NCBI RefSeq assembly: GCF_001662305.1
Contig: NZ_BDEP01000015.1
Location: forward strand, 1-64,000
Length of the DNA: 64,000 nucleotides
Origin: Halomonas caseinilytica
Lineage (GTDB): Bacteria; Pseudomonadota; Gammaproteobacteria; Pseudomonadales; Halomonadaceae
Direction of reading: 5' to 3'
The notes beneath the pieces are model-generated. The model ran no database searches, was not told where the DNA came from, and saw only the letters and a list, made by a program, of their open reading frames with translations. The translations under genes and the position numbers were made by a program. Below are positions 39,101-47,258 of this stretch, one piece after another. The first letter of the stretch is position 1. The number at the start of each line of letters is the position of its first letter.

Positions 39101-39895
39101 ATGAATGTCGCCGCTTGTTCCCTTGAAGCGCGGGAACTGACGCTCGCCCATGATCGAACGCCGGTCGTCGTCGATCTGGACGTGCGCCTGCCGGCCGGCC
39201 AGGTGACCGCCATCGTCGGACCGAACGGGTGCGGCAAGTCGACCCTGCTGGCGGGGCTGGCGCGTTTGCATTCGCCGCAGAGTGGCCATGTGCTGCTCGA
39301 TGGCAATGACATCGTCCGGCTGCCAGCCCGGGAGCTGGCCCGGCGGCTGGCGTTGCTGCCCCAGGAGGCCCGGGCACCGGAAGGGCTGACCGTTGCCGAG
39401 CTGATCGGTTTTGGCCGCCAGCCGCACCAGAGCTGGTTGCGTCAGTGGTCGGCGGAAGACCGGCGGGTGGTGGACGAGGCGCTGGCGGCGGCGGACCTGC
39501 ATGCGCTGGCCGATCGTCCGCTGGAGTCGCTTTCCGGCGGGCAGCGCCAGCGCGCCTGGATCGCCATGATCATCGCTCAGCAGACATCGCTGTTGCTGCT
39601 CGACGAGCCCACCTCGGCGCTGGACCTGGGGCATCAACTGGAGGTCTTCGAACTGGTGCGGCACTTGGCCGATGAGGGGCGAACCCTGGCGATGGTGCTG
39701 CACGATCTGCCCATTGCCTGTCGTTATGCCGATCATCTGGTGGCGATGCGTGAGGGCAGGGTAGTGGCGGCAGGCCCGCCGGGGGAGGTGGTCACGCGGG
39801 AGCTGGTACGCGAGCTCTACGGCGTAGACTGCGTTCTGATGCATGACCCGCAGAGCGGGGCGCCGATATTGACGGGATTGCGCCGGATTCGCTGA
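39101..39895 (+). CDS. Siderophore ABC transporter ATPase (FepC/FecE family)
   Basis: 264 residues. Walker A is GPNGCGKST (about 40-48), the signature LSGGQRQRAWIAM and Walker B LLLLDEPTSALD, with HDLPIACRYAD as the H-loop. The ATG at 39101 is chosen because GGAG lies 9 bases upstream and it directly follows the permease stop; an ATG at 39086 overlaps the permease and lacks a ribosome site. Last gene of the import operon. Confidence 0.93.
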   Translation: MNVAACSLEARELTLAHDRTPVVVDLDVRLPAGQVTAIVGPNGCGKSTLLAGLARLHSPQSGHVLLDGNDIVRLPARELARRLALLPQEARAPEGLTVAELIGFGRQPHQSWLRQWSAEDRRVVDEALAAADLHALADRPLESLSGGQRQRAWIAMIIAQQTSLLLLDEPTSALDLGHQLEVFELVRHLADEGRTLAMVLHDLPIACRYADHLVAMREGRVVAAGPPGEVVTRELVRELYGVDCVLMHDPQSGAPILTGLRRIR

Positions 39896-40086
39896 GGGCA
39901 ACACGGCTCTGCGGCCCGTCCAAAGACGGTTCAAATGCGCTCTTGGCGATGTTATGCACGGTGCGCCTTGTGCTTCACGATACGCGGCGATTTATGCAGC
40001 GCTTTGCTGGGTACTGGCCGAGAGGTGTCAATACGCGTCGAGTTGCCAGGCAGGGCCGGCGTGGCATGACGTCAATATCGATTCGA

Positions 40087-40109
40087 GGGCCCGGCCAGCG
40101 GCCGGGCCC
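40087..40109. terminator. Hairpin after the PRC-barrel gene
   Basis: Perfect 10-bp stem GGGCCCGGCC / GGCCGGGCCC with loop AGC, 18 bases past the minus-strand stop. It has no T-run; it probably stops the PRC-barrel transcript and may also stop the rightward ABC operon. Confidence 0.5.
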
Positions 40110-40127
40110 GGATGGTGAGGGCGTGGG

Positions 40128-40688
40128 TTACTGGGCGGCGTCGTCGGCTGCCTGCTGGGTCTCCTCGCCAACGGATTCCAGGACGTTACCGGCCTTGTCG
40201 AGCGCATCGCTGGTGGCCGAACGGGTGGTTTCCCAGGCGCTGGCGGCGCCTTCCTTGGTCTCTTCCCAGGCCTGCTGGAGGTTGTCCTTGGCCTGGTTCC
40301 ACCAGGTGTTGGTGTACTCAGGCTGCTCCCCGAGAGCCTGGGCATCGAGGTCGAGATGGACGCTGTACTCGATGTTGTCGAGACTCTCGCCGTTGTGGGT
40401 CTCTACGGTGAAGTGCTCGGCGCCGACCACGTACTGCTTGTCGCCCAGGTCGAACAGGTCGCCGGTATCGATGACCAGCGCATGGACGCGCATGTCGTTG
40501 TCGAGCAGCACGTCTTCCACGTCACCGATGGCCTGGTCGCTGTCGGACTTGGCATAGACATCGGCGTCGAGCAGCTCCTCGGTGGAGTAGAGGCCCTGCG
40601 GCGCGGCCATGGCGCTGGCTGACAGCAGCAGGCCGGTACCGAGCAGGACAGGGCGAAGCGCGGTGTTGAGAAGGGTACGTGAGGTCAT
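40128..40688 (-). CDS. Secreted PRC-barrel domain protein
   Basis: 186 residues. A signal peptide spans about 1-29 (ending SAMAAPQ). A PRC-barrel-like beta domain at about 31-100 contains IGDVEDVLLDNDMRVHALVI and KQYVVGAEHFTV. The last ~55 residues are an Ala-, Glu- and Asp-rich amphipathic helix (WEETKEGAASAWETTRSATS). Similar secreted PRC-barrel proteins are common in halophiles and may be stress-related; no function is established. It stands alone between two metal-uptake loci. Confidence 0.8.
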   Translation of the reverse strand: MTSRTLLNTALRPVLLGTGLLLSASAMAAPQGLYSTEELLDADVYAKSDSDQAIGDVEDVLLDNDMRVHALVIDTGDLFDLGDKQYVVGAEHFTVETHNGESLDNIEYSVHLDLDAQALGEQPEYTNTWWNQAKDNLQQAWEETKEGAASAWETTRSATSDALDKAGNVLESVGEETQQAADDAAQ

Positions 40689-40771
40689 TAGGGTCTCTCC
40701 TTGATCCTGGGTGTCGAGAGGACGACACCGTCATGTGGCATTGTCGAGGGAAGTTCCGCCCTGGCGACCTC

Positions 40772-40783
40772 TATAACGTTATA
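40772..40783. promoter_or_regulatory. Perfect palindrome upstream of the Mn/Zn transporter operon
   Basis: TATAACGTTATA is a perfect 12-bp palindrome in an AT-rich patch about 87 bases before the binding-protein start. It resembles the core of Zur/MntR-type operators (GTTATA-N-TATAAC), in the opposite order. It is a reasonable metal-regulator site, and could also overlap a -10 element. Confidence 0.45.
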
Positions 40784-40869
40784 TATCGCACCGATTGATG
40801 CAACTGCTTTTACTCGGATGCATGGCCAATGCTATACCTGCGTGCTCTCGATTACGCATGGAGGATGCA

Positions 40870-41850
40870 ATGACAAGACAACTGATGGCGGCGGGGCTCT
40901 CGATGGTGCTGGCTTTCGCCGCCGCCCCTGCCATGGCACAGCAATCGACGCCGCTGAAGGCGGTGGCCACCACCGGCATGGTGGGGGATGTGGTCGGTCA
41001 GGTCGGCGGTGAATGCGTCGACGTCACGACCTTGATGGGCCCGGGGGTCGACCCGCACCTCTATCAGGCCAGTGCCCGTGATGTTGCCACTTTCCAGCAG
41101 GCCGAGATGATCTTCTACTCCGGCTATTCCCTGGAAGGGCAGCTCGGTGATGTCCTCGAGCGTTTTGCCGAGACCAAGCCGACGATCGCGGTGGCCCCTT
41201 CATCCATCGATACCGAGAACCTGATCACCGTTCAGGATGTCTACGGCATCGATCCTCACCTGTGGATGGATGCTTCCCTCTGGTCGCAGATCGTGCCGAC
41301 GGTCGCCGAGGCCTTGAGCGAGGCCCGGCCCGACTGCGAGTCGCGCATCCAGGAGAACGCGTCGCGCTATAGCGCCCAGCTCGAGGCCCTGCATCAATGG
41401 GTGAAGGAGAGCATCGCCTCGATCCCCGAACAGCAGCGCATCCTGGTCACCGCGCATGATGCCTTCAACTACTTCGGTCGTGCCTACGATATCGAGGTGG
41501 CCGGTATTCAGGGCATCAGTACCTCCACTGAAACCGGTGTGGCGGATATCCGCGAGATGGCACAGGTCGTCGTGGATCGCGAAGTGCCTTCGGTGTTCAT
41601 CGAGAGCACCATCAATCCCCGTACCGTGCAGGCCGTCATCGAGGCCGCGCGCGAGAAGGGCCAGGAAGTGTCCATTGGCGGGCAGCTCTATTCGGATGCC
41701 ATGGGAGAGGCAGGCACTGCCGATGGCACCTACATCGGCATGCTGTATCGTAATACCCGGCATATCGTCGAGGCGCTCGGCGGTGAGACGCCGGTGCTGC
41801 CCGAAGCCCTCGACGCCTGGGCGGCGCACTGGGACATCGCTTCCTCGTGA
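40870..41850 (+). CDS. Mn/Zn ABC transporter binding protein (TroA/ZnuA family)
   Basis: Periplasmic cluster A-I metal-binding protein, 326 residues with a signal peptide (about 1-23, ending AMAQQ). Candidate metal ligands are H63 (GVDPHLYQ), H130 (GIDPHLWMD), H196 (AHDAFNYFG) and D276 (LYSDAMGE). This His-His-His-Asp set is that of TroA, which binds Zn or Mn; PsaA/MntC have Glu at the third place. The His-rich loop of E. coli-type ZnuA is absent. The ATG at 40870 follows GGAGG. First gene of a four-gene operon. Confidence 0.9.
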   Translation: MTRQLMAAGLSMVLAFAAAPAMAQQSTPLKAVATTGMVGDVVGQVGGECVDVTTLMGPGVDPHLYQASARDVATFQQAEMIFYSGYSLEGQLGDVLERFAETKPTIAVAPSSIDTENLITVQDVYGIDPHLWMDASLWSQIVPTVAEALSEARPDCESRIQENASRYSAQLEALHQWVKESIASIPEQQRILVTAHDAFNYFGRAYDIEVAGIQGISTSTETGVADIREMAQVVVDREVPSVFIESTINPRTVQAVIEAAREKGQEVSIGGQLYSDAMGEAGTADGTYIGMLYRNTRHIVEALGGETPVLPEALDAWAAHWDIASS

Positions 41851-41892
41851 GTCCCCACATCCAACCGTTTTGTTCGAGAGTTCGCTTCGCCC

Positions 41893-42678
41893 ATGACGAC
41901 GCCGTTACATGAACCGGATCTTGCCCTCCACGTCGAGGATCTGACCGTCAGCTACCATAGCAAGCCGGTGCTGTGGGACATCGACTTCGACGTGCCGCCC
42001 GGCGTGATGGCGGCCATCGTCGGTCCGAACGGCGCCGGCAAGAGCACCCTGATCAAGAGCGTGCTGGGCCTGGTGCCTTCGGTGGCGGGGCACGTCACCC
42101 TGTTCGGTCGGCCCTATCGGGCGCGTCGCCGGCGGGTGGGCTATGTGCCGCAGCGCTCCAGTGTCGACTGGGACTTTCCGACCACGGCGCTGGACGTGGT
42201 CACCATGGGCCTCTATGGCCGGCTCGGCTGGCTCAGGCGACCGGGGCGACGTGAGCGTCGGGAGGCCATGCAGGCACTGGAGATGGTCGGCATGCAGGCA
42301 TTCGCCGATCGCCAGATCAGCCAGCTATCGGGCGGACAGCAGCAGCGAATCTTCCTGGCGCGGGCGTTGGTGCAGCAGGCCGATGTCTATTTCCTCGACG
42401 AGCCCATGGCGGGGGTCGATGCCACCACCGAACGGGCCATCGTGGATATTCTTCGACGCCTGCGCGATGACGGCAAGACGGTGATCGTCGTGCACCATGA
42501 CCTGCAGACGGTGCGCAGCTACTTCGACTGGCTGCTGATCCTCAATGTCCGGGTCATCGCCCAGGGCCATGTGGAGGACGTCTATACCGCCGAGAACCTG
42601 CGCCGCGCCTACGGCGGGCAGATCGCCCTGCTCGACGAGGCGGCCTTCATGCCCGCCGACAAGACCGCGGGGACGTGA
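41893..42678 (+). CDS. Mn/Zn ABC transporter ATPase (TroB/MntB type)
   Basis: 261 residues. Walker A is GPNGAGKST, the signature is LSGGQQQRIFLARAL and Walker B is VYFLDEPMAGVD; HHDLQTVRSYFD is the H-loop. The QRSSVDWDFPTTALDVV segment is typical of the manganese/zinc importer subfamily. No strong ribosome site precedes the ATG. The stop is 2 bases before the first permease start. Confidence 0.93.
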   Translation: MTTPLHEPDLALHVEDLTVSYHSKPVLWDIDFDVPPGVMAAIVGPNGAGKSTLIKSVLGLVPSVAGHVTLFGRPYRARRRRVGYVPQRSSVDWDFPTTALDVVTMGLYGRLGWLRRPGRRERREAMQALEMVGMQAFADRQISQLSGGQQQRIFLARALVQQADVYFLDEPMAGVDATTERAIVDILRRLRDDGKTVIVVHHDLQTVRSYFDWLLILNVRVIAQGHVEDVYTAENLRRAYGGQIALLDEAAFMPADKTAGT

Positions 42679-42680
42679 CG

Positions 42681-43826
42681 ATGTCGCTGCTTGGCTTGTT
42701 GCATGACTACACCATCCAGAACGTGGCCATCGGCGCGGCGCTGCTGGGGCTGATCAGCGGCGTGCTCGGCAGTTTCGCCGTGCTGCGCAAGCAGAGCCTG
42801 CTCGGTGACACCATGTCCCATGCGGCTCTGCCGGGGGTCTGCATCGGCTTCATCGTCGCCGGTGCCCGGGAGATGGGCATCATTCTGCTGGGGGCGTTGA
42901 CCACCGGGGCGCTGGCCGCGCTGGTGATGCTGCTGCTGACCCGCAACAGCCGACTCAAGACCGATGCTGGGCTGGGCATCACGCTGAGCACCTCCTTCGC
43001 TCTGGGGGTCGTGCTGCTGACTCACATCCAGAACATGAACAATGCTGCCCAGGGCGGTCTCGACGCCTTCCTGTTCGGCCAGGCCGCGGCGACCCTGCGC
43101 GGCGACCTGTGGATCATGGGCGGCATCACCGTCGCCGCTCTGGCCCTGGTGATCGCGCTGTGGAAGGAATTCAAGCTGGTATCCTTCGACCCCGAGTTCG
43201 CCGCTTCGCTCGGCATGCCGGTGATGTGGCTCGAGGTGATCCTGACGGTGATGATTGCCCTGGCCGTGGTGGTCGGGCTGCAGATGGTCGGCGTGGTGCT
43301 GATGGCGGCGATGATCATCGCGCCGGCGGTGGCGGCTCGGCAATGGAGTCATCGGCTCGAGGGCATGGTGATGCTGGCCGCCGTGATCGGTGTGTCGGGC
43401 GGGGTGTTCGGCGCCGTGCTGAGTGCCCTGTCACGGGGGCTGGCCACGGGGCCGCTGATCATTCTCAGTGTTTCCAGCGTGGTGATGGTGTCGTTGCTGC
43501 TGGCACCGGGCAGGGGATTCGTCTGGGAGGGCGTGCGGCTGTGGCGTGGCCGGCGCCGGCTGCGTTACCAGCAGGTGCTGACCACGCTTTATCGGCTTGC
43601 GGTGCATCATGCCGATCCGGTGTTTCGCTCCGAGCAAGGCATGCTGGATACCTATCACGGGCATCGTACCCGAGCGGCATTGCGCCAGTTGCAGAAGCGC
43701 GGCCTGGTCGAGTGGCGCTCGGCCCCGCCCGATGAACCCGGCGGGGCCAAGCATTGGGTGTTGACGGCGTCGGGCTTCGAGGAGGCCAAGCGCATCCTCG
43801 ACTCCCTCGGACAGGAGGAACGCTGA
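42681..43826 (+). CDS. Mn/Zn ABC permease fused to a winged-helix domain (TroC-like)
   Basis: 381 residues, versus ~280 for a plain permease of this family. Residues 1-285 form the ABC-3 permease with about 8-9 membrane segments (SVLGSFAVLRKQSLLGD-type region GSFAVLRKQSLLGDTMSHAA; VGLQMVGVVLMAAMIIAPA). Residues ~295-381 are soluble and look like a DtxR/MntR-type winged helix: TRAALRQLQKRGLVEW followed by HWVLTASGFEEAKRIL. The ATG at 42681 is used; a GTG two codons upstream is possible. The next permease has a similar tail. Its stop overlaps the next start. Confidence 0.88.
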   Translation: MSLLGLLHDYTIQNVAIGAALLGLISGVLGSFAVLRKQSLLGDTMSHAALPGVCIGFIVAGAREMGIILLGALTTGALAALVMLLLTRNSRLKTDAGLGITLSTSFALGVVLLTHIQNMNNAAQGGLDAFLFGQAAATLRGDLWIMGGITVAALALVIALWKEFKLVSFDPEFAASLGMPVMWLEVILTVMIALAVVVGLQMVGVVLMAAMIIAPAVAARQWSHRLEGMVMLAAVIGVSGGVFGAVLSALSRGLATGPLIILSVSSVVMVSLLLAPGRGFVWEGVRLWRGRRRLRYQQVLTTLYRLAVHHADPVFRSEQGMLDTYHGHRTRAALRQLQKRGLVEWRSAPPDEPGGAKHWVLTASGFEEAKRILDSLGQEER

Positions 43827-44986
43827 TGCTGGCTTCGCTGTTCGACAATGCGGCCCTGATGATCATGCTGGTCGGCGCCCTGGTAGGCATCGCCTCTTCG
43901 CTGGTGGGCACCTTCCTGGTGCTGCGCGGCGTCAGCATGCTGTCCGACGCCATCGGCCACTCCATCGTCTTCGGTATCGTCGTCGTCTGGCTGCTGACCC
44001 ACCAGCAGAGCGGTCCGGTGCAGATCGTCGGTGCCGCCCTGACGGGCCTGCTCACCGTCTTTCTCACCGAGTTGCTGGTCAGCACGCGGCGAGTCAAGAA
44101 GGATGCGGCCATCGGGCTGGTGTTTCCGGTGCTGTTCTCGGCGGGGGTGCTGCTGCTCAACCTCTATGCGCGGGACGTGCATATCGATACCCACACGGTG
44201 CTGCTCGGCGAGATCGGTTTCGTGTGGCTCGATACCTTGACCATCGGCGATTACCGCGTTCCCCAGGCGCTGTTGTGGATGGGGGCGATGACGCTGATCA
44301 ACGGGGCCTTCGTCACGCTCTTCTACAAGGAGCTCAAGATCGCCACCTTCGACGAGGCGCTGGCCAAGGCGCTGGGACTGGCTCCTGGCGTGCTGTTCTA
44401 TCTCTTGTTGCTCCTGACCAGCGGTACCGCCGTGGCGGCCTTCGATGCGGTGGGCGCGGTGCTTTTCGTGGCCTTCGTCATCGTGCCGCCTTCGGCAGCG
44501 TATCTGCTGACGGACCGCCTGTGGATGATGTTCGTCTATGGTGCCCTGGTCTCGATCGCCTCCAGCGTTTCGGGCTACTTCCTGGCCGTGGCCTGGAACG
44601 TTTCCATCGGCGGCATGATGGCGGTGATGACCGGTGTCTTTTTGCTGCTGGCCTTCCTGGTCGGGCCGCGCTACGGAATGGTCGCCCAGGTGCTGCGACG
44701 TCGCGGCCAGCGTCGGGTCAACGAGATCCGCACCCTGGCGGTGCATCTCTACAACCATGAGGACGGGCCGGAGCAGTGGGTGGAGAATGTCACCCAGGCG
44801 TTGCGCGAACACTTGCTATGGGATGGCGCCAAGGCGAACCGGGTGGTCGAGCGGAGCTGTGCTGCTGGTCTGATCGAACGCCGGGGCGAGACGCTCGTGC
44901 TTACCGCCGCTGGTCGCGAGATGGCCAGGGAGATTCTCGAGCCGACGCGCAATGGCACGGGGTCCTTGACGACGACAGTGTCCTGA
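43826..44986 (+). CDS. Mn/Zn ABC permease with winged-helix tail (TroD-like)
   Basis: 386 residues. Residues 1-290 are an ABC-3 permease (SLVGTFLVLRGVSMLSDAIG, AVLFVAFVIVPPSAAYLLT). Residues ~296-386 resemble a winged helix: VNEIRTLAVHLY, KANRVVERSCAAGLIERRGE and LVLTAAGREMAREIL. GAGG sits just upstream and the ATG overlaps the preceding stop (TGATG). It converges on the ferredoxin-like gene with only 12 bases between stops. Confidence 0.88.
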   Translation: MLASLFDNAALMIMLVGALVGIASSLVGTFLVLRGVSMLSDAIGHSIVFGIVVVWLLTHQQSGPVQIVGAALTGLLTVFLTELLVSTRRVKKDAAIGLVFPVLFSAGVLLLNLYARDVHIDTHTVLLGEIGFVWLDTLTIGDYRVPQALLWMGAMTLINGAFVTLFYKELKIATFDEALAKALGLAPGVLFYLLLLLTSGTAVAAFDAVGAVLFVAFVIVPPSAAYLLTDRLWMMFVYGALVSIASSVSGYFLAVAWNVSIGGMMAVMTGVFLLLAFLVGPRYGMVAQVLRRRGQRRVNEIRTLAVHLYNHEDGPEQWVENVTQALREHLLWDGAKANRVVERSCAAGLIERRGETLVLTAAGREMAREILEPTRNGTGSLTTTVS

Positions 44987-44998
44987 GTCGCCCCACGA

Positions 44999-45922
44999 TC
45001 ATGCCAGGGCCGGCGTGCCCTCCCGGACTTCGACGGCGCGCCATACCTGGCTCGGTGAAGGGCCGTTCGGCAGATCGGCACAGGTGTCGTAACGCATCAA
45101 CTCCAGTGCGTGACAGCGGATGGTCAGCTTTCCCTCCTGACGTCCGGTGTTCCATGTGACCACGAGGTCGCGATCCGTCTCGTCGGCTTCCGCAGCGTTG
45201 TCCTCGACCCTGACGTCTGCCTCCAGGCCTTGCGCTGCCAGCCACTCTAGAGCGGCGACCTGAGCGCACTGTTGGTGCGGCGTGAGTCGGGAGTCGCCGC
45301 GATAACAGGGCAGGTAAGGTCGGCCGCGTGCCTCGCTTTCCAGCAACGGCAGGACATCGTCGTCGCCGATGCGCCCATACTTGCGCAGTTGCGGCAGCAG
45401 CAGGGCGCTGGCTGCCAGCCGGCAGCCGCCCAGATGGGTACTCTCCCAGACCTCGAAGGGCAGGTTGCGTTGGCGTACCGCCTCGGCCAGGGCCTTGTAG
45501 GTGGCGAAGCCGAACTTGGCGCAACACTTGTCCTTCTTGCCGTGGGTGCAGCACAGCACCAGTGAGCGCTCCACCGTTTCGGGCTGCCAGGCGGCCAGGT
45601 CATCGCCACGCCGCAGGGCGGCGATGAAGTCGCCGAGTGTGTCGCGGGGGATGTCGAAGGCCTGACGCTCGGGCATCAGGAACACGCGGTGGTGCCGTTC
45701 GGACTGCTCTCGTCGGTGGATCAGATTGACGCGTCGCCCTTCGTCGGGCAGGGCATGCAGGGCTGTCAGGAGTGCCTCGGGCATGTCGCTGGCCTGGCGC
45801 AGGTTGCGTTGCCATTTGGAACGAGGCCAGCTGAGCAGCAGGTTGCGTTCGGGATGGGTGCCGCTACCGACCAGCGGGTCGTCGATGGCGCGGCTTTCCA
45901 CGGCGCAGAAGCGTTGGTTCAT
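44999..45922 (-). CDS. Sucrase/ferredoxin-like protein (thioredoxin-like [2Fe-2S] family)
   Basis: 307 residues. The family motif CCTHGKKDKCCAKFG (C124, C125, C133, C134) and HLGGCRLAASALLLPQ (C167) are present; these Cys residues are the expected Fe-S ligands. Sucraseferredoxin-like proteins have no settled function. Here the gene overlaps the stop of a siderophore ABC ATPase by 4 bases and lies beside a siderophore synthesis operon, so a role in reductive iron release from the imported siderophore is a plausible inference. Confidence 0.85.
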   Translation of the reverse strand: MNQRFCAVESRAIDDPLVGSGTHPERNLLLSWPRSKWQRNLRQASDMPEALLTALHALPDEGRRVNLIHRREQSERHHRVFLMPERQAFDIPRDTLGDFIAALRRGDDLAAWQPETVERSLVLCCTHGKKDKCCAKFGFATYKALAEAVRQRNLPFEVWESTHLGGCRLAASALLLPQLRKYGRIGDDDVLPLLESEARGRPYLPCYRGDSRLTPHQQCAQVAALEWLAAQGLEADVRVEDNAAEADETDRDLVVTWNTGRQEGKLTIRCHALELMRYDTCADLPNGPSPSQVWRAVEVREGTPALA

Positions 45923-46767
45923 GGCGCGATCCGTTCGCTGGGTGTCGGGGATGGCGCGGGGGCGCGCATGCCTGGCGTGGGCACGCAGACCAGGCGCCGG
46001 GAATGCGGATCGTGGATGACGTTGGCATCGAGATCGAAGACTGCCTTGAGATTGGCAGCGGTGAAGACATCCCGAGGCGCGCCCTGGTGGAGAATGGCGC
46101 CGTCTCGCATCATCACCAGGGTGTCGGCGTAGGCGGCGGCCAGGTTGAGATCGTGCAGGACCACCAGCAGGGTTCGGCCGTGCTCATGGGCCAGGCGGGA
46201 CAGCAGTTCGAGCAGGTCGACCTGGACCTTCAGGTCGAGGAAGGTGGTAGGCTCATCGAGCAGGATCAGGTTCGTTTCCTGAGCCAGCACCATGGCAATC
46301 CAGCAACGTTGCCGTTGACCGCCGGAAAGTGCGTCGACGCTGCGCTCGGCGTAGTCCGTGACATCGGTATAGGCCATCGCCTCGCGCACGGCGCGGGCAT
46401 CCTCTTCGGCATTCTGTCGCCATAGGCGCTGGTGAGGGAAGCGGCCCATGGCGACCAGTTGTCTGACCGTGAGGCCCTCCGGCGCGGCAGGGCCCTGAGG
46501 CAGAATGCCCAGGCGCTGCGCCACCTCCCGTGTGTTGCAACGATGGATGTCTTGACCATCGAGGCAGACGCGGCCGGCGCTGGGACGCAGGGTGCGCGCC
46601 AGCGTCTTCAACAGCGTCGATTTCCCGCTGCCGTTCGGGCCCAGCAGCACCGTCAGCTTGCCTTCGGCCACCGCCAGGTCGACGCCGTCCAGCACGCGTC
46701 GGGATTCATACCCGGCACACAGGGCTTCACCGGTCAGTCGCGGTGGCTTGGCGGATGTTGAATGCAT
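45919..46767 (-). CDS. Siderophore ABC transporter ATPase (FepC/FecE family)
   Basis: 282 residues. Walker A is GPNGSGKST, the signature LSGGQRQRCWIAMVLA and Walker B LILLDEPTTFLDL; HDLNLAAAYAD is the H-loop. No permease is adjacent. The two FecCD permeases at 55803-57853 lack an ATPase of their own, so this is their likely partner. Start choice is uncertain: the ATG at 46767 (MHSTSAK) is used, with another three codons upstream; neither has a strong ribosome site. A Fur-box-like site lies about 155 bases upstream. Confidence 0.9.
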   Translation of the reverse strand: MHSTSAKPPRLTGEALCAGYESRRVLDGVDLAVAEGKLTVLLGPNGSGKSTLLKTLARTLRPSAGRVCLDGQDIHRCNTREVAQRLGILPQGPAAPEGLTVRQLVAMGRFPHQRLWRQNAEEDARAVREAMAYTDVTDYAERSVDALSGGQRQRCWIAMVLAQETNLILLDEPTTFLDLKVQVDLLELLSRLAHEHGRTLLVVLHDLNLAAAYADTLVMMRDGAILHQGAPRDVFTAANLKAVFDLDANVIHDPHSRRLVCVPTPGMRAPAPSPTPSERIAP

Positions 46768-46922
46768 GGGGCCCATCGATGTAGAAGCTGGGTCGGTGAC
46801 ATTAAGACAAAGAGTTCTCATTTTCAATGAACGAGGCGCCTCCGCCAGTCCTTCCCGAACGATGAGATATCAGCATATAGCGAACGGATCGTTCGAATCT
46901 CATGGACATCATTAATCTCAAC

Positions 46923-46941
46923 GATTAGGGTAATCATTCTC
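46923..46941. promoter_or_regulatory. Fur-box-like site between the ATPase gene and the siderophore synthesis operon
   Basis: GATTAGGGTAATCATTCTC matches the 19-bp Fur consensus at 15 positions, the best match in the window. A second GAAAATGAG half-site-like stretch is at 46817-46825, nearer the ATPase gene. It can serve both divergent units. Confidence 0.75.
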
Positions 46942-47258
46942 ATTTGCACAGTGCGCCTCGCAATATGTGGCTGATCATGCGGCATATGGGGTTCCGATCA
47001 CCGTCGGTGCGGGGCCGCCACACGTAGGGACAGGGAGCCTTTCCGGCAGGCAAGCGAGGCTCTCGCGAGCTCGATCGACACAACAAGCACAACCATCCAA
47101 TACAACTTCGCAACGTGACTAGCGAGGGACGCGCTAACTGGCCTGCCAGCGGGCAGCCGAGACTGGCGGCGGAGCCTCTCCGACGAGGGGCCGCGCCGAC
47201 GGCACGGCAGACAGCATGGCAGGGGGTTTTTACAGGACGGCATTCTTGCGGAGGCCAT
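46942..47258 (+). other. Leader of the siderophore synthesis operon
   Basis: About 315 bases from the Fur-box-like site to the first synthetase ATG. The synthetase frame is open for 48 codons upstream, but that reading is low-complexity with no family similarity. I see no terminator or riboswitch-like structure. Confidence 0.4.

Noticed and set aside
40870..44986. Calling the importer ZnuABC
   Set aside because: The binding protein lacks the His-rich loop and has a TroA-like His-His-His-Asp set; two separate permeases with regulatory tails are also unlike ZnuB. Metal left as Mn or Zn.
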